Positions 17,023 through 24,504 of a stretch of DNA of 64,000 nucleotides are shown here, in pieces. Source of the DNA: Neisseria subflava (lineage in GTDB: Bacteria; Pseudomonadota; Gammaproteobacteria; Burkholderiales; Neisseriaceae); contig NZ_CP073115.1 of assembly GCF_024205705.1 (NCBI RefSeq), positions 1,798,001-1,862,000 of the forward strand, written 5' to 3'. The notes under the pieces are model-generated. The model was not told the origin of the DNA, made no database searches, and saw nothing but the letters and a program-made list of their open reading frames with translations. The position numbers were made by a program, and so were the translations under genes. Each line of letters begins with the position of its first letter. The first letter of the stretch is position 1.

Positions 17023-17622
17023 ATGAGCATCTACGCCCTGAAACCAAAATTTCAAAACCTGTTGCGCCCTATTGTTAAGCGACTGTATCAAAAAGGCATT
17101 ACTGCTAATCAGGTCACTCTGTTTGCCTGCGCCATTTCCATTTTGATCGGTTTGCTTTTAGCATTGTTTGCAGGTGTATCCACATTATTCTGGCTTTTGC
17201 CGATCTGGTTGTTTGTCCGTATGGCACTGAATGCAATGGACGGTATGCTGGCACGGGAGTTCGGCCAGCAATCGGCATTAGGCGGTTATTTGAATGAAAT
17301 CACCGATATTGTCGCCGATGCTGCTTTGTATCTGCCTTTTGCCTTTATCGCGCCCTTCGGCGGCGTACAAATTGCCCTGTTTATTTGGCTGGCGGCAATG
17401 ACTGAGTTTTGCGGAGTTTTGGGACAAGTTCATGGCAACGGCCGACGTTATGACGGGCCATTTGGCAAAAGTGACCGTGCATTCTTTATCGGCGCATTGG
17501 CCGTATGGTATGCAATCGACGGCAGCTTCCATTCGACTTTCTATATCCTTATGTGGCTGGCCTGCGCGGCATTGGTTTATACCTGCTACAAACGTGTCAT
17601 CAATGGCTTGAAGGCCGTCTGA
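17023..17622 (+). CDS. CDP-alcohol phosphatidyltransferase, YnbA-like
   Basis: A 199-residue polytopic enzyme of the family that moves a phosphatidyl group from CDP-diacylglycerol to an alcohol. The signature region is NAMDGMLAR (70-78) then G87 and NEITD (91-95). Against the family pattern DxxDGxxARx8Gx3Dx3D, the first and third Asp are Asn (N70, N91). From memory E. coli YnbA has Asn at the same places, which supports that subfamily. Partner genes YnbC-, YnbD- and YnbB-like lie at 24505-29733, split off by an island. The gene ends inside a DUS (KAV-stop). Confidence 0.8.
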   Translation: MSIYALKPKFQNLLRPIVKRLYQKGITANQVTLFACAISILIGLLLALFAGVSTLFWLLPIWLFVRMALNAMDGMLAREFGQQSALGGYLNEITDIVADAALYLPFAFIAPFGGVQIALFIWLAAMTEFCGVLGQVHGNGRRYDGPFGKSDRAFFIGALAVWYAIDGSFHSTFYILMWLACAALVYTCYKRVINGLKAV

Positions 17623-17699
17623 AACTTGTCCACGTTCTTGGGTTAATCATCATTGATCAGATTATTTAAAACCATCAACCTGTTTTACTGAAAACAAAA

Positions 17700-17738
17700 A
17701 GGCCGTCTGAAACCATAAACTATCGGTTTCAGACGGCC
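17700..17738. terminator. DUS inverted pair, left edge of island
   Basis: AGGCCGTCTGAA (17700-17711) faces TTCAGACGGCC (17728-17738), between the convergent phosphatidyltransferase and the gene ending at 17762. Confidence 0.8.
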
Positions 17739-17761
17739 CTTTATTCAGCAGCCAAGATAAC

Positions 17762-19330
17762 TTACTGTTTACCTAGCTGACTGTAATCTACCAACATATA
17801 CTTGGCTGTAATTTTCTGTGAAGCATTACCTTCATCCCCCATCAGAATCATTTGAGGCTTGCCGTTAATGATAATTGAATCAACGGCTTCAACGTTGGTG
17901 ATGTGTTGAAGATTAGGCAGAGAGATTTTTTGCGGTTCATCGGTCGGATTACCGCTCCAAGTCCACAGTTGTGAGAATTTCTGTCCATTCTCATCCTTCA
18001 CTTCATTGGCAATCACGTAGGTTTTCAACACAGGATCATAGTTGAGGGAACGGATACCGCCGCCATCAATATCAATCACCGCCACTTCATCAAACTCAGG
18101 CTTGGCATTGCGCTCAAATACATCTTTCGGATTGCTGATAAACGCGACCAAAGCCATGTTGTTGAACTCAGGATCACGGAAGCCCAAAACAAGACGTTTT
18201 TTCACTGGATCAAACGCCATGCCCTCAATATTGATTTCTTCAAAAGAAACCTCTGCCTTGGTTCGCTCGCGAATCAAATCATGCAGCTTATGATCGGTTT
18301 CCAAAACTTGCGTCAGATTGTCGTAGCTGGTTAGCCCCAACACATTGCCGTCTTGGATTTTAAAGCGCATCAAGTGTTCGCGGTCAGGCGAGCGGTTGCC
18401 TTTACGGGTGCGCGAGTGTGAAGTCATCGCGTAGATAAAGCCTTCATCGTCACGCGCCAAAGCCTCCAAGTCGCTGAGACGGCGTTTGAAACCGGTAATC
18501 ACGCGCGTATCCAATGCCTCGTCTTCCACAAACCTGCCGGTTTTATCAATGCTGATGATACTGAACGCATGGTTGGGTTCGTCTTCCGCAATCAGCAACT
18601 TACCATCCGGAAGCTGTTGTACGGCAGAAGGCTCAAATACGCCGTTAAACATATTGATACCCAGCGAACGCAACTCTGCCGCGTTGTTGGCCGGAGGCGT
18701 CAGTAATGACGGCAATGTTTTTACGCCGATAAATGCCGCCAGCGAAGCCAGCAAGCCCCAGCGGAATACCGCGTAAGATAAGTTAATGTATTTGAACTGT
18801 TTATCCGCCAACAAACCGAGCCAATAAAGATGGTCGCTCATCTTTTCATAGATTTGTTTACGGTCGCCCATAATCTTCTGCATCATTTCCCAATATTGAT
18901 CTTTTTGCAGTTTCACACGGTCTTCATAAATCAAAATATTGGGTTGGCTGCCGCCAAAAAAGCGCGTTTCGGTGCTGCTGAGGCGGGTTTTCAAATCCTT
19001 CAGCTTAGAACGGCCGCGGATAAAATCCTTAAACCATGTCCGCGCCGCCTGCATTTTGCCGATACGTTCCGGCGAAGCAGAAAGCAACGCAAACACGATA
19101 GACGCGGCGGCAGTAATCATAAACGTACTGGCCGGAATCAAAAACTCGGGTGACGATGAAAAAATAAACGCGCCCGAAATCATCAGTGCAGACACGATAA
19201 AACCATTCAGCGAAATCATAATATTCGCTTTGGTTGCCGCCAGCGCCAACAATTCCATCTCCGAGCGTACGGCATTGCGGAACATGGTTTCCACGCCCTT
19301 ATTCGTACCTAACAAATCAGGCGCATTCAA
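17762..19330 (-). CDS. Pycsar-effector-like membrane domain fused to DUF3616-like propeller
   Basis: A 522-residue protein. Residues 13-85 (VETMFRN...LALAATKANIMISLNGF...FALLSASP) look like the DUF5706/PycTM domain of Pycsar membrane effectors: helices about 38-58 and 63-85, then a cytoplasmic helical segment, then LGLLADKQFKYINLSYAVF leading to a third helix (185-205). Residues about 228-520 resemble DUF3616, a predicted beta-propeller (FEPSAVQQLPDGKLLIAED, LSDLEALARDDEGFIYAMTSHS, INIEGMAFDP). The propeller would be outside the membrane, probably periplasmic. Start ATG 19330 has GAGG upstream and overlaps the stop of the small gene upstream. No nucleotide cyclase is nearby. Function unknown. 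Confidence 0.75.
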   Translation of the reverse strand: MNAPDLLGTNKGVETMFRNAVRSEMELLALAATKANIMISLNGFIVSALMISGAFIFSSSPEFLIPASTFMITAAASIVFALLSASPERIGKMQAARTWFKDFIRGRSKLKDLKTRLSSTETRFFGGSQPNILIYEDRVKLQKDQYWEMMQKIMGDRKQIYEKMSDHLYWLGLLADKQFKYINLSYAVFRWGLLASLAAFIGVKTLPSLLTPPANNAAELRSLGINMFNGVFEPSAVQQLPDGKLLIAEDEPNHAFSIISIDKTGRFVEDEALDTRVITGFKRRLSDLEALARDDEGFIYAMTSHSRTRKGNRSPDREHLMRFKIQDGNVLGLTSYDNLTQVLETDHKLHDLIRERTKAEVSFEEINIEGMAFDPVKKRLVLGFRDPEFNNMALVAFISNPKDVFERNAKPEFDEVAVIDIDGGGIRSLNYDPVLKTYVIANEVKDENGQKFSQLWTWSGNPTDEPQKISLPNLQHITNVEAVDSIIINGKPQMILMGDEGNASQKITAKYMLVDYSQLGKQ

Positions 19331-19623
19331 ATCCTCGGCTTTATTTTTTTCTTTTTCGCCTTGTCTTTTTTGCGTTTGGCTTTCTTTTCACTTTTTTCAG
19401 ACGGCATCTCAGAATGTTCAACTGCTTCCTGACCTTCTACCGCCTCCTGAATTTCTACCATTTCAGCCGCAACCTTAACTTCGTTTTCAACAGTATTGTT
19501 TCGATTGCGATCCCAAAAATCAACGTCCTGTTGGGAATCGGCAGATACGCCGTCGTTTAAAGGTTTGCCTTGGTCGCCCATCTGCTTCGGCCGGCCGTCT
19601 TCCTTCCAATCATTCAAATCCAT
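19327..19623 (-). CDS. Small highly charged protein, partner of the PycTM-like gene
   Basis: A 98-residue protein from the ATG at 19623 (MDLNDWKEDGRPKQMG), with GGGAG 8 bases upstream; an earlier in-frame ATG at 19647 lacks a ribosome site. The first two thirds are acidic and probably disordered. The last 25 residues are Lys-rich (KKAKRKKDKAKKKKIK). Its stop overlaps the start of the 522-residue gene (ATGA), so the two are translationally coupled. I recognise no family; a nucleic-acid or membrane-surface contact through the basic tail is speculation. Confidence 0.7.
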   Translation of the reverse strand: MDLNDWKEDGRPKQMGDQGKPLNDGVSADSQQDVDFWDRNRNNTVENEVKVAAEMVEIQEAVEGQEAVEHSEMPSEKSEKKAKRKKDKAKKKKIKPRI

Positions 19624-19789
19624 ATCATGACTCCCAACATCAAACACTTTGAATTAAATGGAAAATAAAAACCATATTTAGTTCATTTATTTTAGGTAAT
19701 TTACATGCCGCTTACATTCTTTAAATACCTAAATAGCAAACTGCCGCAGAACCCCAAAGTCCTGCGACAATCCGCTTTGCATCAAAATA

Positions 19790-20074
19790 TTAATAGTCGA
19801 TGCGTTCTTTAATAATTTTCAAATCAGGATAAGACAAAACAATGTCGTACTCACGGCCATCTTTAAAAGCCTCGATATCCAACACAGGCTGGCCTCGATG
19901 ACTATCGGCTTCAACATCGTGAACTTGATAGCCGCGTTGTTCCAACATTTTTACGGCTTTAGCACGGTTTTGCTCGAAGTTTTTGTCGCTGTAGATTTTT
20001 TGTTCGATGTAATCGCTGGCACCGGCAGTAGCAGCAGACAAAGCAACGATGGCGGTCAATAAGAATTTTTTCAT
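19790..20074 (-). CDS. PepSY-like exported protein
   Basis: A 94-residue protein from the ATG at 20074 (MKKFLLTAIVALSAATAGA), with AAGGA 8 bases upstream; the longer start at 20092 has none. It has a cleavable signal peptide (about 19 residues). The mature part (KAVKMLEQRGYQVHDVEAD...PVLDIEAFKDGREYDIVLSYPDLKIIKERI) fits a single PepSY domain, a periplasmic fold proposed to inhibit or chaperone proteases. No obvious partner lies next to it. Confidence 0.75.
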   Translation of the reverse strand: MKKFLLTAIVALSAATAGASDYIEQKIYSDKNFEQNRAKAVKMLEQRGYQVHDVEADSHRGQPVLDIEAFKDGREYDIVLSYPDLKIIKERIDY

Positions 20075-20170
20075 GTTTGATTTCCTTTTCAAATGTGTAT
20101 TCGGGTTTCGATGGATGTATTAAAACACAGTAAAATTAGCAGTTAATTAGTGCTTGGTTAAGCGCAGTAA

Positions 20171-20202
20171 AGGACGTCTGAAAACTATTTTTCAGACGTC
20201 CT
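20171..20202. terminator. Hairpin of covarying DUS variants
   Basis: AGGACGTCTGAA (20171-20182) faces its exact complement TTCAGACGTCCT (20191-20202). Both arms carry the same change from the standard DUS, so the stem is kept while the uptake word is lost. Confidence 0.75.
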
Positions 20203-20264
20203 TTAACCTTAATCATCAAATTTTAAACGTATTACCCAAGTGTAAATCCGGAGGGTTAGAAAAA

Positions 20265-20282
20265 ATGAAAAGCCTGCAATGA
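20265..20282 (+). promoter_or_regulatory. Five-codon upstream reading frame coupled to the PP2C start
   Basis: GGAGGG (20250-20255) is ideally spaced for the ATG at 20265, which opens MKSLQ and stops at TGA 20280-20282. That stop overlaps the ATG of the phosphatase gene (20279-20281). The phosphatase itself has no ribosome site closer than 23 bases, so it is probably translated by reinitiation. Confidence 0.55.
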
Positions 20283-21061
20283 ATATTCACCCAACAAACA
20301 GACAAATCATGAACAAATTTTGCGAAATCACCTTTTGCCAACAAATCGGCAGCAATAAACAACACAACCAAGATGCCCTTTTTAACGGCGAACAAGTGTT
20401 TCAATATAAACTCAAGACCGCTGAAACACGCCTTGAAACCCGTCCACGCTTTATCATCGGGATAGCCGACGGTATTTCCAATAGCAACCGTCCCGAAAAA
20501 GCCAATAAAGCAGCCATGCACCTATTAAGCCGTACAGCCAAACTCAGCCGTCAAACCATCAATCATGTACAAGCCGCTTTATCTAAAGAGTTGGCAGAGG
20601 ATTATTTTGGTTCCTCAACCACTTTTGTTGCCGCCGAAATCGACCAAACCACCGGCAAAACCAAAATCATCAGCGTAGGCGACAGCCGCGCCTATTTGAT
20701 TGATACACAAGGAAAATGGAAACAACTGACCCAAGATCACTCGATACTCTCCGAATTGCTGGATGATTTGTCGGATAAAAAAGAAGAAGAGTTCGCCACC
20801 ATATATGGCGGCGTTTCTTCTTATCTAGCAGCAGATTATTCCGAATTCCAAGACAAAATGTGCCATATCGAACTTACGCTTAAAGCAGGAGAAAGCCTGC
20901 TGCTTTGTTCAGACGGCCTAAGCGACGCTCTTTCAGAAGAAATAAGAGAAAAAATTTGGCAACAATATGATAACGATAAGTCCCGTCTGACTGTATTTCG
21001 TAAATTAATTGCGAAACAAAGAGTTTATGATGATATGTCGGTAGTAGTTTGCCGATTGTAG
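20279..21061 (+). CDS. PP2C-family serine/threonine phosphatase
   Basis: A 260-residue soluble phosphatase with PPM-family metal-site motifs: NQDA (30-33), GIADGISN (61-68, D64-G65), SSTTFVAAEI, ISVGDSRAYL, LTQDHS, LLLCSDGLSDAL, and a final YDDMSVVV. It should remove phosphate from Ser or Thr using two Mn or Mg ions. No cognate kinase is visible in the window. It precedes two DUF262 genes by 41 bases on the same strand and may form one unit with them. An alternative start is M11 (20309). Confidence 0.85.
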   Translation: MNIHPTNRQIMNKFCEITFCQQIGSNKQHNQDALFNGEQVFQYKLKTAETRLETRPRFIIGIADGISNSNRPEKANKAAMHLLSRTAKLSRQTINHVQAALSKELAEDYFGSSTTFVAAEIDQTTGKTKIISVGDSRAYLIDTQGKWKQLTQDHSILSELLDDLSDKKEEEFATIYGGVSSYLAADYSEFQDKMCHIELTLKAGESLLLCSDGLSDALSEEIREKIWQQYDNDKSRLTVFRKLIAKQRVYDDMSVVVCRL

Positions 21062-21102
21062 TCTATAATTTTTACCTATTTTTCATACTAAGGGGTATCT
21101 AT

Positions 21103-22407
21103 ATGAGCATAGAAAAAGCAGAAATACTCAAGATTGATGACATATTTAAATTAAATTTGAGTATCCCTAATTATCAAAGACCATACAAATGGACAATCAA
21201 AAATGTACAACAATTAATCGATGACCTGCTCCAAAATTTTAGGGAGGGGAAAAAAATATACCGCATCGGAACAATTGTTTTAAATAAAAATAACGACTGT
21301 TCTGAAATAGTAGATGGCCAACAGCGGCTTATTACACTCTCGTTATTGCTTCATAAACTGGGGAAGGATGTGTCTCTTTTAAAGGAAAAACCGAATCATA
21401 GCATCAGCAAAAATAATATTACAACGAACTATAATTTTCTTAAAAACTATAATTTCACAAATGAATTTAAGGATTACCTCCTTAACAGGTGTGAAATGGT
21501 TTGTATTGAATTAAATGACTTAGATGAGGCTTTTCAATTTTTTGATTCACAAAATGCCAGAGGCAAACCTTTAGAATCTTATGACCTCTTAAAAGCCTAT
21601 CATTTAAGAGACATGAGGGATAAAGACGAGAAGGTCATTCACCAATGTGTCGAACGCTGGGAAAAATCTGCAATGTCTAATGATATAAATAATTTAGATA
21701 AAATTATCAATTATATCTTATTTAGACTTCGCCGCTGGCATTACAAAGAGAATGCAGAAATATTTACATCAGATGAATTAGATACATTTAAAGGCGTTCA
21801 TGAAAAAGTTGATTATCCTTATTTACACGGAATATTAGCTACTCATACCATACAAAAATTATTACATGAAAATCCATTTTTATATCGATCAATATCAGCA
21901 TTTCAGGCCACACAAGTGTTAATCAATGGAAAATATTTCTTTGATTATATTGAACATTATACAGCCATCTATGAAAAACTATTCAAAGAAAAGGATGGAT
22001 TGTTAGATAAAATTCATTCTATTAATGGAATTGATTTAGAAAAAGGAGTAATGGCTTTTTTAAACAATCATAAATACAGCTATCGAACTGGTGATAAATT
22101 CATTAGAAATTTATTTGAATGTACCGTATTGTTCTACTTTGATAAATTTGGAGAAAGCCATTTTGAAGAATTTATAACCAAAGCTTTTCTATGGGCTTAC
22201 CGTACTCGGGTAGAATATCAGCGCATTACCTTCACGACCATTGAGAAAAAGGCTAGTGCTCCAGCCGGATTAATTTCTTATATTGAAAGATCCATTACTC
22301 CCGAACAAATAATGCGTTTTATTCAACAAACCGGAAAAGTCAATTTTTCAAAACATGTAGACCCTAAAATAAAAGAGATTTTGGAAATTAAAGATGAAAA
22401 CAAATAA
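21103..22407 (+). CDS. DUF262 protein (GmrS-type), first of a pair
   Basis: A 434-residue protein from the ATG at 21103 with AAGGGG 8 bases upstream; the longer frame start at 21049 is inside the phosphatase end. The DUF262 ParB-like nuclease/NTPase fold is shown by IPNYQRPYKW (21-30), YRIGTIVL, and DGQQRLITL (71-79). I see no C-terminal DUF1524 HNH motif. DUF262 is the S half of GmrSD type IV restriction enzymes, which cut modified phage DNA. The gene is about 30% GC, far below the genome. It overlaps the next gene by 14 bases. Confidence 0.85.
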   Translation: MSIEKAEILKIDDIFKLNLSIPNYQRPYKWTIKNVQQLIDDLLQNFREGKKIYRIGTIVLNKNNDCSEIVDGQQRLITLSLLLHKLGKDVSLLKEKPNHSISKNNITTNYNFLKNYNFTNEFKDYLLNRCEMVCIELNDLDEAFQFFDSQNARGKPLESYDLLKAYHLRDMRDKDEKVIHQCVERWEKSAMSNDINNLDKIINYILFRLRRWHYKENAEIFTSDELDTFKGVHEKVDYPYLHGILATHTIQKLLHENPFLYRSISAFQATQVLINGKYFFDYIEHYTAIYEKLFKEKDGLLDKIHSINGIDLEKGVMAFLNNHKYSYRTGDKFIRNLFECTVLFYFDKFGESHFEEFITKAFLWAYRTRVEYQRITFTTIEKKASAPAGLISYIERSITPEQIMRFIQQTGKVNFSKHVDPKIKEILEIKDENK

Positions 22408-24391
22408 TGATTACGTAAAAACATTAACCATAAATGAATTATTAAATTTAAATAAAGACAAATATATTATTCCTATTTATCAACGTAATTACGCATGGGG
22501 AGATGATGAGATCAGCCTTCTTATTCAAGACCTATGGAATGCATATGAGAAAAATGAGAAAAATGAGAAAAATAAGAATAATAAGAATAATTATTATATT
22601 GGCAGCTTAGTCATTTATAAAAGAGGAAATGGAGGTTTAGAAGTCATAGACGGACAACAACGATTGACCACACTGACTTTAATCATGCACTACTTAAAAA
22701 TCATGCACTACTTAAAATCAGATACCTTTGTTAGAAATGTATACTTTGAGCATAGAAATGACTCCGACGATGCCTTAGGAGATCTTGACTCCGACTCTAT
22801 ACCTGATGTTTTTAAAAATGCTTTAAAATCAATAAAAAAATATTGGGAAACAGATAGGACAAAAGAAGAGAGAATGAGTTTGGCAGAGTTCTTACAAGAA
22901 AACGTCAAAATTATTAGAACCGAAGTACCCAAAGACACCGACCTCAATCATTACTTTGAAATTATGAATACGCGGGGAGAGCAACTAGAAAAACATGAGA
23001 TTATCAAGGCTGCTTTAATGGAGGTTTTAGACACAGATAGTGAACGCTCTATTTTCGCCAAAATTTGGGATGCGTGTTCTGACATGAGCCGATATGTTGT
23101 AATAGGAATTAACCCGCCACTTAGGGAAAATATTTTTGGCAAGAATTGGGAAAATACTATTCCAAAAAAATTTAATGAAATTATTGAGAATATTTCTGAT
23201 ACAGAAAAAACTCAACATTCAGATAACAGCTCCGCAAATGAAGAACAATCAATTCTTCAATTGATAACCGCCGATAATGGAGATATTCACTCTTCTCAAG
23301 AAAAAACAAACGAGCAGACAGATGGGCGTTTTAATTCCGTTATTGATTTCCCTAACTTCTTAATGCATATCTTGAAAATTTATCTAGAAAAATTTCCTAC
23401 CGGCATTAACAAAATTACCTTTAAAAAGATTCCTCTGGATGAAAAAGAACTTTTGCATGATTTTTTCAATGAAGACTGGAACAAAGAAAAGATTGTAAAT
23501 TTCATAGATACATTGCTATCTTGTCGATATTTATTTGATAAATATATTATTAAGTCAAATTCACTACGTTCAGAAAATGAGCATTGGTCTTTATGGGAAA
23601 TCAAAAAAGAAGAATCAAAGAATTATTACTATAGAAATGTTTTTGGTATCGACAATGGAAATTCCATTGATACTCAAGAAACCAATGATAAAACCAAGAA
23701 TGCAATAATGTTGCTTTCTATGTTTCATGTTTCTAATCCATCCCGAATCTATAAAAACTGGCTATATGCTACATTGCGTTGGTTATTCGAGAATAAGAAA
23801 AGTATTACTCAAGAGACATATATTCAGTTTCTTGAAAATCTTTGTGATAAATTTTATTTTGAAAACAACTGCAATGAAAATAGGGATTTTATGAAAATTA
23901 TCTTAAATGATAATTACACCACCCCTTCAGTACATAAGTCTTGGAATGATGGAGTAAACGTCCCAAATTTTGTATTTAATCGATTGGATTATCAATTATG
24001 GAAATATCAAGACAAGGTAGAGGTCTTTTCAGCTATTGACCAATCTAAACAATCTATCTGGAAAAATTTTAGATTTAGTTTTAGAAGCTCGGTTGAGCAC
24101 CATTACCCACAAAATCCCTCTCAAGATTTTGGCCTAGATAAATTAGATACAAATGTCTTAGATAATTTTGGCAATCTATATTTGTTATCTCAAAGTAAAA
24201 ATTCCAGTTTCAGTAATAAACTTCCAGATTGGAAACGGCAGTATTACAAAGAAAAGGATACTTATGATAGCTTAAAACAAGCTATTATGATGAGTTATGA
24301 AAACTGGACAGAAAGCGAGATAAAAGATCATGAGAAAAAAATGCTAGAAATCTTAAATGAACCACTAACTGACTCATCGTATCAACCATAA
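22394..24391 (+). CDS. DUF262-DUF1524 protein (GmrSD-type), second of a pair
   Basis: A 665-residue protein with the DUF262 motifs IPIYQRNYAW (26-35) and DGQQRLTTL (86-94), and a C-terminal DUF1524 His-Me-finger nuclease: VEHHYPQNP (about 565) and NFGNLYLLS...NSSFSNK (about 592-610). That is the full single-chain GmrSD layout. Between them is a long insertion, including a Gln/Asn/Ser-rich stretch (about 270-315). Two in-frame tandem duplications lie near the DGQQR motif (separate entry). It is AT-rich like its partner and has no terminator before 24505. Confidence 0.85.
   Translation: MKTNNDYVKTLTINELLNLNKDKYIIPIYQRNYAWGDDEISLLIQDLWNAYEKNEKNEKNKNNKNNYYIGSLVIYKRGNGGLEVIDGQQRLTTLTLIMHYLKIMHYLKSDTFVRNVYFEHRNDSDDALGDLDSDSIPDVFKNALKSIKKYWETDRTKEERMSLAEFLQENVKIIRTEVPKDTDLNHYFEIMNTRGEQLEKHEIIKAALMEVLDTDSERSIFAKIWDACSDMSRYVVIGINPPLRENIFGKNWENTIPKKFNEIIENISDTEKTQHSDNSSANEEQSILQLITADNGDIHSSQEKTNEQTDGRFNSVIDFPNFLMHILKIYLEKFPTGINKITFKKIPLDEKELLHDFFNEDWNKEKIVNFIDTLLSCRYLFDKYIIKSNSLRSENEHWSLWEIKKEESKNYYYRNVFGIDNGNSIDTQETNDKTKNAIMLLSMFHVSNPSRIYKNWLYATLRWLFENKKSITQETYIQFLENLCDKFYFENNCNENRDFMKIILNDNYTTPSVHKSWNDGVNVPNFVFNRLDYQLWKYQDKVEVFSAIDQSKQSIWKNFRFSFRSSVEHHYPQNPSQDFGLDKLDTNVLDNFGNLYLLSQSKNSSFSNKLPDWKRQYYKEKDTYDSLKQAIMMSYENWTESEIKDHEKKMLEILNEPLTDSSYQP
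22547..22717 (+). repeat. Two short in-frame tandem duplications in the DUF262-DUF1524 gene
   Basis: Three copies of GAGAAAAAT (22547-22573) encode EKN-EKN-EKN. A perfect 18-bp tandem duplication ATCATGCACTACTTAAAA (22682-22699 and 22700-22717) encodes IMHYLK twice. Both keep the frame. They flank the DGQQR active-site region. Confidence 0.9.
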
Positions 24392-24504
24392 TCGGCACTT
24401 AACATATCTCCCTATCATTTCATTCGTCCGTCTATCGGATAATCATTGCATTTATTTGATATGTCATGATACTGTTCAAAAAATATGACTATTAGGAGTT
24501 TCTC

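Noticed and set aside
17762..24391. Complete Pycsar or CBASS operon
   Set aside because: No nucleotide cyclase or CD-NTase gene is present; only the effector-like membrane domain.
17636..24480. Prophage or integrative element
   Set aside because: No integrase, phage structural gene, tRNA junction or clear direct repeats at the borders.
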